DNA from: Pseudofabraea citricarpa
Lineage: Eukaryota; Ascomycota; Leotiomycetes; Helotiales; Dermateaceae
Assembly (NCBI GenBank): GCA_029641185.1
Contig: JAPWGK010000018.1
Location: 558,001 to 622,000 of the forward strand
DNA: 64,000 nucleotides
Direction: 5' to 3'
The position numbers and the translations under genes were made by a program. The notes under the pieces are model-generated. The model was given only the letters and a program-made list of their open reading frames with translations, was not told where the DNA came from and did not search any database. Of the stretch, positions 11,776-22,794 are shown in pieces (within the stretch, counting starts at the first letter, position 1; every line of letters begins with the position of its first letter).

Positions 11776-12096
11776 CTCGACGTAAGATATGTAATGCAAA
11801 CGTGATGTTTATTTCTGTAAGGATTTGTAGGATATTCGTGGTGGAGATGCGATCGAAGGTTGAAGAACAGTGTGGCTTGAGCCTGCACCATCGTATCGCA
11901 CCGCCACCTGACGTACACGGCCCTGTGATCTTGCCCGATTGTTGCCCGGGGTAACCGATTGCACAGATTTTGTTGATCGCATCGCGCAAGAGCTAAATCA
12001 TACACATTTCATCGCAAAGCTATACGACATCCCATAACTTGTCTTGATTAATTCTAAATCCAAGCTCTGAAGTATCAGAAAGTACAAACCTCGAAA
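11776..12096. promoter_or_regulatory. divergent promoter, FIS1 / SPC24
   Basis: This 321-bp spacer lies between divergently transcribed FIS1 and SPC24. Open frames here are shadows. No specific binding site is recognised. Confidence 0.45.
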
Positions 12097-12787
12097 ATGC
12101 TTCTCGACGAGGATCCCGCCACTGTAAGACTCGCTCGCGACTCACTCCCGCTGTATCTGTACTGACAATACCCAGCTCATCCACCACACGGTTGGAAACT
12201 TCAATATCCTTCCCGATAAACTCGCAGTATCGCGCATCAATGAATCACTCTCTACACTACAACAAGCTCGAGATCTGCGAATTCGAGAAGCCGAAAGTGC
12301 AGTGAAAAGTACGTCCTCCAAGCCAACAATAAGACCCAAACACTGACGATAAACAGAGCTCTCGAGGAACCTCAACAGCCTAAATAATCACCACGCCGAG
12401 AACGTTTCTACGCACTCGTCAACAAGACATGCATCAGAAATAGCCACGCTCGACACCCAGAAGTTCCGCGTCGCAAAAGCAGCAAACGACATCGAGATCG
12501 AGTCGGAGCGTTTGGCATCACAGCTCGCGGATATGCAAGCACGATTGCAAGAGCTAGAACTTCAAGGAAACGATGGACCAGACAATGGCCGAAGAGCGCA
12601 AATAGATGATGAGACAACGCTGAAATTGAAGGTCTATCGAAGTTTGGGGGTTGATATTGAACGTGAGAATGGCGAATACACCAAAGCAACTATCAGGAAT
12701 ACTACCAAGGGAGACGTGCACGTGGTCACCATAGATCCCAAGTTCTCCAAAATCTGGTATGCGAACTACTTTTGGAATGCTTTGTGA
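12097..12787 (+). CDS. SPC24: Spc24, Ndc80-complex kinetochore subunit
   Basis: Subunit of the Ndc80 complex that links kinetochores to spindle microtubules. Exons are 12097-12123, 12176-12308 and 12357-12787, for 196 residues, a normal size. A short N terminus (MLLDEDPAT) leads into a heptad-rich coiled coil (about residues 15-125) that would pair with Spc25. The globular C-terminal RWD domain follows, ending with the family's typical [14 protein letters not shown]. The 27-nt first exon was chosen because the ATG lies just upstream of a GTAAGA donor and the join keeps frame. It is divergent from FIS1. Confidence 0.9.
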
Positions 12788-13137
12788 TTCGGGGCATTGG
12801 AATAAAGAACAAGAGCAAAAACATGATACCAGGACGGCGTTGGATGGAGTATGGAGCAGCATTGGATATTGGTTTGCAGCAGGAATAGCGTATTTGGAAA
12901 TCTTGTACCGATTGGCTACTGTGCAAGTAGCACGTTGCTTTGCATAGTTGAATTTAACTAAGATTGAGTTGTTACGCTCCTCTTAAAATGGAAGAATTGT
13001 CGTGTATTCTTTCGATGATCATTAAAACACAAGCCAAATTGCGCCCCAATTCTTGCCCCGTGACCCTAACCACCCACACCATCCTGTAGCCCATACCCAT
13101 ACCCATAGCGTCATTATCATTAGTTGTACACCGTTGC
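12788..13137. other. 3' intergenic spacer
   Basis: This separates two convergent genes (SPC24 and a membrane protein) and probably contains both 3' ends. Nothing else seen. Confidence 0.5.
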
Positions 13138-13857
13138 TCACAGTCTTTTCATGCTCAACCCCGACGAGCCCTTTGAGCTCTCTGAAGATGCAGAAGCCGA
13201 AGTCATCAGAGATGGCGGCTTCTTTGAGGTTCTAGGGCTGATTGGCTGTGAAGTGAAATACCCATTGCCTGTATTTAGAGTTGTTGGAGGCGTTCTTGCT
13301 CTGGAAGTATTGGGAGAAGTCATCATCATAGCCTCTGGACTGGAGCTCCTGTTGGCACGCCTTCCCAGTGGCATGCTCCCCGACGTCAAAGAGCGGTGAT
13401 GCCTTCTGCCATGGTCGGCAGGAAGCTCTAGCCTCGAATTGATAGAAGTCCACAGCCCATCGTCGTCGGATGGGTTATCTAAACGCCAGCCTCCTACGCC
13501 TTCAAAATCTCTGTTTGGGTTGGTGCTTTGACTCAGAAGATAGGCAGGATCTCCTGAAACGGGCGTGATTGACCCCGCCGACACATTGCTGCTGCTGCTT
13601 CTGCGCTTTCTTCGGCGCACTCGGGTGACTGGATCTATGAAAGACTTGGACCGCGGAAGAGGAACAGAGGGAGTTCTTGCTCCAAGAACGTAGTATGGTA
13701 TTACTGCCAATGCGAGCTCGAAGTAGATCAGCACTACGCGGAATGCGAGGACAGCGAATGCGAGGAAGGAGGTGATGCTGGCGAAGAAGGCGATTGGGAT
13801 TGTGAAGAGGAAGAGAAATGGGACAATAACCACATAGAATGGACTGATTATTGCCAT
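13138..13857 (-). CDS. hypothetical membrane protein, Ser-rich tail
   Basis: Function not recognised. A single exon of 239 residues from the ATG at 13857; the frame opens two codons earlier but only at a GTG. Two long, very hydrophobic stretches cover about residues 1-25 and 28-58 (MAIISPFYVVIVPFLFLFTI, then an Ala/Phe/Val-rich segment), so it is probably a hairpin or two-span membrane protein. The remaining 180 residues are hydrophilic and rich in Ser, Arg and Pro, with RRRKRRSSSS and several SP/TP sites that could be phosphorylated. It is divergent from the TatD-like gene. It resembles small lineage-specific fungal membrane proteins by composition only. Confidence 0.7.
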   Translation of the reverse strand: MAIISPFYVVIVPFLFLFTIPIAFFASITSFLAFAVLAFRVVLIYFELALAVIPYYVLGARTPSVPLPRSKSFIDPVTRVRRRKRRSSSSNVSAGSITPVSGDPAYLLSQSTNPNRDFEGVGGWRLDNPSDDDGLWTSINSRLELPADHGRRHHRSLTSGSMPLGRRANRSSSPEAMMMTSPNTSRARTPPTTLNTGNGYFTSQPISPRTSKKPPSLMTSASASSESSKGSSGLSMKRL

Positions 13858-14191
13858 GTCCACAGCGTTGAGACGACAACTTACATGCTCAGAACAGGAA
13901 GAATGGAAAAGAAGGGGTCGGCAGAATTAAATGGGTTTGTGATGTGAACTCTGAATCCGGGGAAGAAAGCATGTGATACTGCACCATGGAGTGTGGGGTA
14001 GCTAGCGGCCCAGAACGGCCTAGTTCTCGTTCTAGCTTGGTGCTCTGGGCTTTTAGCCACATTGGTTTTTATGCTTACCGTAACTTTCTCTATGGCTCTG
14101 CCTTCGTCAACGACTCATGCCAGCACACCTCGAGCTACCTAAGCCCCAGATCTCAGCATCCACCCTGCAATACCTAGGTACATAGTCAAAA
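13858..14191. promoter_or_regulatory. divergent promoter, membrane protein / TatD-like
   Basis: About 330 bp between divergent start codons. It contains GTGTGGGGTAG at 13991-14001, the same 11-mer found twice in the isomerase promoter near 36.1-36.3 kb. A TACCTAGGTA palindrome lies at about 14171-14180. Confidence 0.45.
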
Positions 14192-15427
14192 ATGTGTCCA
14201 GGTTGTCCAAACCAAGAGGAGACGATCACAGACGTAGGAGACTCTGGGAAAAGCGGTGATCAGAATGTGAAAGAGACAAATGACATCCCTTTCCCATGGC
14301 ATTTGGGTGTCTTTGATGCTCATTGTCACCCAACAGACACGATGGGAAACATTCCTTCAGTGAGCAGTATGAAGAGTCGTGCTCTGACTGTCATGGCTAC
14401 CAGAGCCCAAGATCAGGGACTTGTAGCTCAAGTTGCAGATACCTTTGGACTAAGTGGACCTCCGGAGGACAAGCCTCGTGAGCAATGTTTGATCCCTTGT
14501 TTCGGCTGGCATCCATGGTTCTCATACCAGATTTATGATGATTTGAAAGGTCCCCAAGTGTCGGATTACAGTTCGGAAGAGTTCAAACTCCGTCATTACC
14601 AGGCCGCCTTAACACCAAAACCTGAAGACGACGCATTTGTCAAGTCGTTACCAGAGCCAAGATCACTAGCCGCCTTTATTGAAGAGACCAGACGCTATTT
14701 GGAGAAGTATCCACTCGCTCTTGTTGGTGAAATTGGTTTGGACAAAGGCTTCCGTCTTCCAGGAGAGTGGTCCACCGATTCTGAAGAGTCACGAGACAGT
14801 ACTCTGACTCCAGGAGGAAGAGAAGGAAGACGCCTAAGTCCATACCGAGTCAGCATGGACCACCAAAAGTCTGTACTTATGGCTCAGCTCAATTTGGCCG
14901 GGGAGTTAGGTCGAGCTGTTTCTGTGCATGGCGTACAAGCCCATGGCTTACTCTTCGACACGCTACAAGAATCTTGGAAGGGCCATGAAAAGCAGGTCAT
15001 GAGCGCAAGGGAACGAAAGAAACTCACTGGCGTGTCGAACATTGATGATGATGACAACGACTCCATATCTGAGTCTGGTTCGGTAAAGCCTTTCCCACCA
15101 CGAATCTGCCTCCACTCGTACTCTGGGCCGCCAGACACATTGAAGCAATACTTTCAGCGATCAGTTCCAGCTGAAATATTCTTCTCCTTCTCCTCTGCTA
15201 TCAACCTGTCATCTTCGGCAAGTGCAAAAGCCATAGAAGTCATCAAAGCTATGCCAGAAGACAGAATTCTGGTTGAGAGTGATATGCCTATTGCTGGCGA
15301 TGAAATGGATAGCCGTTTGGAGGAGATGTCTCGCAAAATATGTGAGGTCAAAGGATGGGGTCTTGATGAAGGCGTGGCTATCTTAGCACGTAACTGGCAT
15401 CGATTTATCTTTTCACGCGGAGTTTAA
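14192..15427 (+). CDS. TatD/Scn1-family metal-dependent hydrolase
   Basis: Predicted metal-dependent hydrolase of the TatD deoxyribonuclease superfamily, closest in layout to the fungal Cut9-interacting protein Scn1. Its in vivo substrate is not established. A single exon of 411 residues. Metal-site motifs appear in order: FDAHCHPTD (about residues 41-49), CFGWHPW, GEIGLD, SVHGVQ, CLHSYSG and ESDMP (the family's ETD with Ser). Compared with bacterial TatD (about 260 residues) it carries inserts, including an acidic Asp/Ser linker around residue 285-295. The ATG at 14192 is the first in frame and leaves a plausible short N terminus with a CPGC pair. Confidence 0.85.
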   Translation: MCPGCPNQEETITDVGDSGKSGDQNVKETNDIPFPWHLGVFDAHCHPTDTMGNIPSVSSMKSRALTVMATRAQDQGLVAQVADTFGLSGPPEDKPREQCLIPCFGWHPWFSYQIYDDLKGPQVSDYSSEEFKLRHYQAALTPKPEDDAFVKSLPEPRSLAAFIEETRRYLEKYPLALVGEIGLDKGFRLPGEWSTDSEESRDSTLTPGGREGRRLSPYRVSMDHQKSVLMAQLNLAGELGRAVSVHGVQAHGLLFDTLQESWKGHEKQVMSARERKKLTGVSNIDDDDNDSISESGSVKPFPPRICLHSYSGPPDTLKQYFQRSVPAEIFFSFSSAINLSSSASAKAIEVIKAMPEDRILVESDMPIAGDEMDSRLEEMSRKICEVKGWGLDEGVAILARNWHRFIFSRGV

Positions 15428-16125
15428 GCCAGTGATTTGGATTGTGAAGTAGATAACAGGATACACTGAATACATATTCAGGAGTACGCAGTTCAACGTC
15501 TTGCCAATTTATTTTCTTCCAAGTGATTCCCATGTCTTCTGCTTTTGTCCTTATGAGTTGTGTACTTTACCAAAAGGGTATTAGTCTCTACAGGTGTCAA
15601 GTAGCTTGATGGCCATGGACCCTCAACTTCAAGAAATGAAACGATGTGAAGTTCTTGATAGCTCAATGTTAGTTAATGCTATTTATCTATGCAAGAAAAA
15701 CTATGCTATTATACTTCTTTATTATTGCAGACTAACTCCAAAGTCAAACAATGCCATTTTCAGATACAAGTTCACTCAGAGCGATTTTCAACCACCTTGA
15801 ATCAAGTTCGTTGACTGACATACAATTTCAAAATGCGTTATTTATCCTGTATTCAAACCATAACAAGTCAGTCACTGAAGCCAAGCAGCTTGAGGACCAC
15901 ACTTACATGTCTCCGTTCTTCGTCATCATACCTTATCAGGATTTATATTCCTCCTCGGTCCTATATATCTCCTTGGAATTCACCCACTTCTGCTGCCTAC
16001 CTTGTCAAATGTGACAAACTCGCTAGCGTCGTTTACGTCGTTAAATAGCCCGCTTCTCGTCGCTAATCCATCCTCCTTTCCTTCCCTTCCATAACAACAA
16101 CAACCTTTCAACTTCACATTCACTC

Positions 16126-16151
16126 CTTGGTCTGGTCTGGTCTGGTCTGGT
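16126..16151. repeat. (TGGTC)n short tandem repeat
   Basis: Five near-perfect copies of the pentamer TGGTC in the putative promoter of the SANT-like gene. Confidence 0.85.
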
Positions 16152-16372
16152 CAAACGGGCCAAACCTGTTAGTGCGGTTTACGTCTTTCAAGACTACGTC
16201 GCCGTCCATTGAACTCTTTCCTTCATCACAACAAGAACATCATGTCATAACTCGACCTCATCTATTGTACATTGCCTCATCTTCTTCTTCCTTCTTTCGT
16301 CTGTGTATCCTCCGCTAGGCACCTGCCGCAAGGTGTCTGGCGTAAGGAATCAGCTGCGAAGTACTATTCTCC

Positions 16373-16465
16373 GCGATTGTCCTCCGCGATTGTCCTCCGC
16401 GATTATCCTCTGCGATTATCCTCTGTGATTATCCCTAGCGGTTATCCTCCGCGATTGTCCTCCGC
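16373..16465. repeat. 13-bp tandem repeat (TCCTCCGCGATTG)
   Basis: About seven imperfect copies of a 13-mer of the form TCCTCCGCGATT(G/A) lie directly upstream of the start of the next gene. The variable position alternates G/A, and later copies diverge (TCTGCG, TCTGTG). Confidence 0.85.
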
Positions 16466-16539
16466 ATCTTAGCTATCGGCTGCAACCATCGACCACGACC
16501 CTCCTCCGCAACTATCCTTCTCGACTATCCTCTATTACA

Positions 16540-18280
16540 ATGGATCTTCGCTCGCGATCCTGCCAGCCCGGGGTTGCTCCTGTGGAAGGCATGAACAACT
16601 GCGCAAAAGGCAATGACCCGTATGGGTATTACGCAGAAGGTAGGCTTCCTTCTCCTCTCTCTTCCTCCTCTCTCTTTCTTCTCATCCTCTTACCAACCTT
16701 CACAACCTCGCGACGAGACCCAAACTGGGACGACACACGAAATGTCAGCGACCCGTGACATGGCAACGAGTCGTGGCATGGCGACGACCTGTACACGGCA
16801 ATGGCAATTAGTTTTCGCGAACTAGCGACGACACACAAATTGGCGACGATACATGGTGTGGACTAGCGACAACACATGGACTGGCGGCAATCTGTGACAT
16901 GACGAAGACTCGTGACTTGGCGACGGCCTGTGATACGGCGACAGCAATTAGTTTTCACGAACTGCAACGACACACACGAACTAGTGACGACACAAAGACT
17001 GGCGGCGACCAGTGACATGAAGGTGATGATCAGTCTTCTCGAACTGATAATTCGATCATCCTTTACAGATTGGCAACAAAACTTTCATTTTCACTTTTCC
17101 ATGAGAAATTGGATGAACCATTGCTAACTCATGCACAGCAGCTCAGATGCATGGAGATCTAAACACGACTGTAGAAGACTGCGATGAAGACAGTTGTTGT
17201 CCGGATAGCCCAAACACAACCCAAGCTGAAACCAATAATACAGCTACAACAGAACAGGCTTCTGGAACTGCAGAACCTTGTATCATGCAGTCTATCGAAA
17301 ATTCCAACGTCCAAAACAATGGCCAGGGAAATGGTCAAAATCAATGGGGCCCACCACCACCACACTTTGGTCCTGTAGTTGGTCCTTCAGTTGGAATCTA
17401 CGCGCCTGGTACAGGTATCGCTCCTTTTGCTAGTGATGAGCAGAACCTTGGGCAAATGGCCAATCCACTACCAAGCCATGGACGGAACTTGGGCAGCCTG
17501 AACTCCATCAACCCTATCCCGGTCCAAGATTTCGAATTTATAGAAATACCACCTCCCATGTCAAGTAACGACCCTGCAATCGGACCGCATGCCCCACCGT
17601 CAGGATCCAACGTCGTGTCGCTAAAAGAACATCCAGCTGGAAAACTCGATCTCGATGTTCAAGTTAGGTCAAAACAAGTGGTCAAAGCCGGACATTCTCA
17701 ATATTATGGTCCTGGGGATCATCTGATTCCTGGACGATATTCTGGTGGAACTGAGAGATGGGGTGTGAACTCCGTTCCAGAGCGAGTCCCTAAGAACAGT
17801 ATGTCGGAGGCTGCTAGGAAGAAGCGCGGTCTTTTCTCCAACAAAGATGGCAATATACCCAAGCGTGCCACCGGTGTTACCGATCCGGAGAACATAACCA
17901 TCATTCATATGTATGATAATGGCCATAGCACTTGGCAAGATTGCGCAAACCATTGTAACCAGCACCGAATCTTGGCTGGCAAGGACCCAACGCTGACCGC
18001 GAACTCGTGCACGAATCGATATAATCGTACAGCTCCAATCCTGTATGCTATCGAGGGTCGCGAGTTTATTCCTTTGAGCAAGCGCCGTAAAGGCTTCATC
18101 CCATCTGGCATCCCACCTGACCGTAGACTGGCGTTCTCAGCAGAGATGGAAGCTGTCTTGGTTGACTGCGTCCAGGAGGTTGATAGGAGCAAGTGGTTCA
18201 GAGTGGCAGATATGTTCAACACCAAGACCGGCCTTGACATCGATGCTACGATCGCGGCTCATCGCTACAAAATCATCTGA
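16540..18280 (+). CDS. hypothetical protein, SANT/Myb-like C-terminal half
   Basis: Not firmly recognised. Modelled as two exons, 16540-16639 and 17139-18280, giving 413 residues. The acceptor is well supported (TGCTAAC branch point, then CAG at 17136-17138). The donor at 16640 (GTAGGC) is the one that keeps frame with a good upstream ATG, so the intron would be 499 bp. The first half is low-complexity and Asn/Gln/Pro-rich. From about residue 255, basic KKRG...PKRATGVTDPENI leads into a helical stretch with spaced Trp/Tyr (STWQDCANHCNQHRI...SCTNRYNRTAPILY). A second stretch (FSAEMEAVLVDCVQEVDRS-KWFRVADMFN) follows. Both resemble SANT/Myb helix-turn-helix units, so a nuclear DNA-binding role is likely. 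That assignment is by pattern only. Confidence 0.65.
16700..17030. repeat. degenerate GCGACGA/ACACA repeats in intron
   Basis: Inside the predicted first intron of the SANT-like gene, phrases such as GGCGACGAC, AGCGACGACACAC, GCAATTAGTTTTCGCGAACT and GTGACATGG recur with variations at irregular spacing of about 30-60 bp. They look like old, diverged tandem copies. Confidence 0.6.
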
Positions 18281-19793
18281 TCACCCAAACGTCACCATCT
18301 TCAAAGGCTTTCGAGTAATAATCACAGTTTCACTGGCGCAACACTAATGTTGCTGTTATGAGGGTGTTCGCAAACAACATGATGACGAATCTTGGTTACC
18401 TTGCTCGCTTTTGTGGTGTCGACAACACTTCTTTCGGCAACGAGTACAAAAGACTTGGATATTCATGGACGGGCTTTCTTTGGTTTTCACGGTGGACTTT
18501 TACAACTTGCGATGTTTTCTCCCAACACGTTGTCATTCGACTCTACTGCTTGCATACTTTACACGACCTCCCTCTTGACTCAAACACGCAGAGTACAGAC
18601 GACATGAATCCAGCTTCGTGGTTCACACAAGATCATGGAGGGTCTCCTCTTCCTTTTCCTTCCTTTCCCCCCTGTGGTTGGCGGCACTAATTGAGCGATG
18701 GTGTTATGGATGGAGCACAAAAAACGATGATACCCTTGGGATGCTTTTACATGGCGTTGCTTTTCACAGTCAAGCTTTATTTATTTTTTCACGACCCTTG
18801 TTTGAGATAGATGCCCAATAGAGACGTGATCTCGGCCAGGTTTGGGGCGCCTGAGCCTTATCAATGCGACGGTTTTTGCAAATAATTCGGACTTCTCGCT
18901 TTTTTTTCTGTGATGTGCTTTTCAAGAATTCTCAATTGGCTTGATGTGACCAAATCGACTTAATTTGACTTAATTTAGCCTTTCCCAGTCACTGGAGTAC
19001 CTTGTCCATACCTGTAATAATAGGTTGACTTGTACTGAGCCCACACGTCTCTCTTTTTAACTTGGATTTGGATAAGGTACTTTCTTGTTTTCGGCCTTTT
19101 CCTCGATGCTTTACTTCTTTATGTTAGTCTCTCTGTGCGTGTTGGGGTTTTATATATCGAGATCTGAAAGAAATTCAAAGACAAAAGAAAGGAGGTGTGA
19201 AGGGCTCCAGGTCCCTTGACTTTCCAAAGAAGAAATTTAGTAGCCTGAACCTAATTTATTCTTCCTGTCTTACGATCTTTATGGTTTGATGGCTGTCACT
19301 CGCTAAGATAGTTTCAGGGCCAGCTCACAGGGGAGGCACTGGGGTAAATTTAGCCTGTAAGCGACAGCCCAGTCTAGGCTCGGGTCGCTAATTCAAGGTT
19401 CAGATCTGCGTTAGAATGGTGGGCCAGAAGCTTGTATTCAATCTTGGTGCTCTTCCAAAGCATCAACTTTCTCACCGGAGATCAATCTGAAAACCCTGAT
19501 GCCCGGGAAAATCTGTGGGATCGTGAGAGCGTTCGAGGACCTGCAGCGTTATCATTTCTCCAATGAAGACTTTGCGCCATCAATAAATCACCTTCTGCAT
19601 TAGGCCTGGTAAAGATCTTGGCTGGTGCCTACCGTCCCGAGTTCACGATATCGCAATTTAATTTTGGGGTTTTAAGCTAAAGAAGATACCCGAGTCTAAA
19701 AGATCAGTCACCTCAAGTTATTGAATCATACTTACCTACTTGGTTGTTTTCGCTCTGGTTACTACTCCTGCGTCCTCTTTTTAACTAGCCATC
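18281..19793. other. gene-free spacer
   Basis: 1.5 kb without a convincing gene. Open frames at 18358-18821 lack any recognisable feature and follow closely after a stop codon, so this may be a long 3' untranslated region. T-rich tracts occur near 18900. Nothing else seen. Confidence 0.5.
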
Positions 19794-20432
19794 ATGCCTT
19801 GCGATGTCTTGAACATATACGATCTCAACCCAGATGTCTTTTCCGGTGTCTGTATAGATACCAATGTAACCAGCACTGCTGATGCAGAATATCTGAAAGC
19901 AAGGGATGAGTGCTGTTCTGTCGTCACAGGAAATCATATCGTCGTGAGTGACGAAGGTTGCTGGGCGTACTGCAACGTCACGACGAAATACGAGGGGATT
20001 GCTGTAGGGACTTGTAACGGCAACGGATTGACTCTCCATGGCGATGTGGACACCACGGGAAAGTCTGGCTACTGTCTTTTTGAGTTCTTGCCGGATGGGG
20101 AGGATATTAGGAGTCTGATTCCGTCGAGTATCTTGGGGACTTATGCGCATCCTGATCCGACGACTACTGGAAGCGAGGGGGATCAGGCAAAGAGTACTTC
20201 GGCTTCTGCTGTGGATCCTGTAACTACGACAAGTAATCTTGTCTTGACAAGTACCGCGGCTGATATATCTCCTACGACAACTGCATCTGCAACCCTCGGT
20301 TCGACTTCGACACCGGTGTCTCAGAGCTCGCAACCATCGAGTACTTTGTCTTCGAAGGGGAACACAATACACAAGTCCAAGACATTTTTGAGTATATTTG
20401 TTCTGCTTGTATGTACATCATTTGTATCATAA
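19794..20432 (+). CDS. Cys-rich protein with GPI-like C terminus
   Basis: Not recognised. A single exon of 212 residues. The first 115 residues contain ten cysteines (C3, C20, a CC pair near 40, CWAYC, GTC, GYC), a pattern typical of disulfide-bonded extracellular domains. Residues 120-190 are Ser/Thr-rich, as in heavily O-glycosylated fungal wall proteins. The end is SKGN..., then a hydrophobic stretch TFLSIFVLLVCTSFVS, which resembles a GPI-attachment signal. Oddly, the N terminus (MPCDVLNIYDLNPDVF) is not a signal peptide. An in-frame stop lies four codons upstream, so a signal exon would have to be spliced in from further upstream; none was found. It is convergent with the saposin-like gene. 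Confidence 0.65.
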   Translation: MPCDVLNIYDLNPDVFSGVCIDTNVTSTADAEYLKARDECCSVVTGNHIVVSDEGCWAYCNVTTKYEGIAVGTCNGNGLTLHGDVDTTGKSGYCLFEFLPDGEDIRSLIPSSILGTYAHPDPTTTGSEGDQAKSTSASAVDPVTTTSNLVLTSTAADISPTTTASATLGSTSTPVSQSSQPSSTLSSKGNTIHKSKTFLSIFVLLVCTSFVS

Positions 20433-20838
20433 CGAATGCTTAAAATTCAACTTCTATGACTATTCTGTCATATGTACTGCAGGTGGACGTAAAGGAATAT
20501 TACGAAGCCATTACCGCGGGAATATGTGTGGTGATACCTAGCTTTTGAATTGTGATTTCAGGAACTCCATGAATTAGCAACCAACCACCAAACAGTACAG
20601 AAAGTAACTTCGAAGTTTTGCTATGCGGAAGAGTTAAGATTTCGCAATTTTTGCAAAGAATTTGTGAACTCCTGAGAACGAAAATTGACTTTCGGAGTCA
20701 AGATGGGCTCTATATTCTGAGTACCAAGTGCTTCGAACAGAACCATCAAGCTTCGATCCTATCCGCGAAATACCCCAAGCTGAAGAAATACATTTGCTTT
20801 CGGGGCTCTTGCTACCAAGAAGTTTCTTCAGTGACTAC
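20433..20838. other. spacer between convergent genes
   Basis: 406 bp between the ends of two cysteine-rich protein genes. It contains no recognised element. Confidence 0.5.
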
Positions 20839-21270
20839 CTAGGTTACTTTTATGAAGATCCTAAGCCCATCCTTCTTACAATACCCAAGCTCCTCAGTGC
20901 AAACCCAATAAGTATCCGCCACCGTCGCCAGCGCCCCAGAAAGATCACCAAGATGCGCACTGACAAACTCTTCACATCTTGCGCGATCATAGTCCCAGAA
21001 TTCGGCTTCGCAGGTCTCTTGAAGAGCCATCTTTGAGTCGTCTTTGGTAAATTCCGAGCCGGCATCATCAAGGATATCGATTGCTTGTTGGATGACACTG
21101 TCGCATATTTCGCAGTCACTTTGAGGGAGGGTGGGACTTGAAAGTTGCTTGGTGAGTTCTGGTTTGTGTTAGAAGATGTTAGCGGCAGGCATATGCTTCA
21201 TACTTTGAGAGGAGTGAGTCGCAAGACATCTGGTCAGGATCCCCGCGAGAAGAGTGATGATGAGTTTCAT
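20839..21270 (-). CDS. small secreted saposin-B-like protein
   Basis: Predicted secreted protein of 128 residues with a saposin-type domain, a fold that in other organisms binds or perturbs lipids. Its role in this fungus is unknown. Exons are 21270-21204 and 21158-20839, with a 45-bp intron (GTATGA donor, TCTAAC branch, CAG). The N terminus MKLIITLLAGILTRCLA is a clear signal peptide with likely cleavage after Ala17. The mature part has six cysteines in the saposin order C-x2-C ... C-x11-C ... C-x6-C (CEIC, CEAEFWDYDRARC, CTEELGYC), separated by amphipathic helix-like segments. The gene is too fragmented for simple ORF calling. Lengths sum to 387 nt and the reading frame is clean. It lies tail to tail with another cysteine-rich protein gene. 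Confidence 0.75.
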
Positions 21271-22794
21271 ATTTATTACTGGGGCGATGAAATCGAACTT
21301 GATTTGGGTACTTGTCCAGTTACAGACAATAAGAATGGCCTGGGTATGTTAGGCTGACTTTCATTAAGCTGGGTTTCATGGGGGTTTTATAAGGTCTCTG
21401 GGCTCATCTGAGTAGGAATTAGATTAGGCTAGTCCAGTCACAAAAATAGCAGACTTTGTGTATCCAATATGTTATCATTCATTTTGAATGGCTGGGTTCC
21501 TGAATTCTCGTTAATCCATTCGTGTACAACGTAGGACCTTGCAGGACATGGCTACTGTTGCTAACCTATTTTGATTCTAGCAACTTTCTTCCAATCACAA
21601 TAGCCTTTCTTATAGATTACTTGAACGATCGAGAATATGACTTAAACATAATCTAGATATGTCTTTGTGATTTGAGGTATATTCAACATCTCGCTGGATC
21701 TACTGACAGGCATCATGTCTTCCAACACCATCTAACATGATTATGGGTCTCGGAATACTCTGTCATAACGATAGTTGTAACTTTCAGACGATCAAGGAAG
21801 TGTCTTTTGGGCGTGGGGAGGAGGTGTAAAAAATTTATTATATGGAGTTGAAATTACGTCAAGAGCACAAATTCTGAGTTATCAATATTTCTCCACAGGT
21901 CAATATTCCAAGACCTACGACTGCTAAATATAACTTCTAATCCCTCTCTAGTTTCCTTATTGTGCATTTATCTTAAATCATCTATTACGAGTTTTCTTTT
22001 ACCTCCGAAAAAGCTGGCTCTTCAAGCAATCCTTCATCTCAACCTACTACTTTACACCTTCCATCAAAACTCATTCTCACATAGTTTTGAACAAATGGCA
22101 GAAAATCGCATAACATGCAGGTGCTTTCATCTGAACCGGCATCTGATTTTCTTCTGATTTCAGCATCTGCCGTCTGGTTGCTAGAGCTCCAGAGCTCAGG
22201 GGCCCATCGGCTAGCTTCAGGGGCATTTTCGGCTAACATAGGCTATTCCCTTAACGCGAAGTCATGAGGTCATGCTGCGCCCTACGCGTCAAGTCGCGTT
22301 CGGATCGCGACAAATTTCAATTATAATTCACCACCACCGCAATTTGCCACTGCAACAACTCACGATAGGGAGTTTTCCACGCGCAGATTGCTCGAGAATC
22401 TCTAAAGCCAGCTTTTTACTGATTGTTGCTGGTATCCTCTATCCTCAAAGACTCACACCCGGCTTTTGCCGATCTCCGGTTCCAAGCAAGGCTATGTGCA
22501 GCAAAGCGTACCTAGGTAACCATTCACTTGCAAGACCGAGATTGATTCGGATCATCAAGGAGTTGAAGGTATTCACTGCGAGATCGCAATATTCATAGGC
22601 TGTATTGACTAACACTCATCTGTAGATCTAACAACACACGAACTCCAATTGCCACCGTGATTCGATCTACCCACGACCTGCTGTTTGGCTATTTTCCAAG
22701 TACACCGCATTTGCGAGAAAGTCACATTCGACTCAAAGCCTATCGATATACTCAAAGGATTTAAGATACACATCAATCTTGATCGTCCTCCACA
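21271..22794. promoter_or_regulatory. divergent spacer, saposin-like / SNF2 gene
   Basis: 1.5 kb between divergently transcribed genes, moderately AT-rich around 21600-21980. No coding sequence is supported. The last 500 bp probably hold the promoter of the remodeler gene. Confidence 0.45.

Larger units (their letters stand above)
15428..16539. other. intergenic with two short tandem repeats
   Basis: No coding region is supported. The right half is C/T-rich and holds a TGGTC repeat (16126-16151) and a 13-bp repeat (16373-16465). It is probably the promoter and leader of the following gene. Confidence 0.5.

Noticed and set aside
18358..18821. Two + strand open frames after the SANT-like gene
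   Set aside because: No recognisable feature, and they overlap each other in different frames; more likely 3' untranslated sequence.
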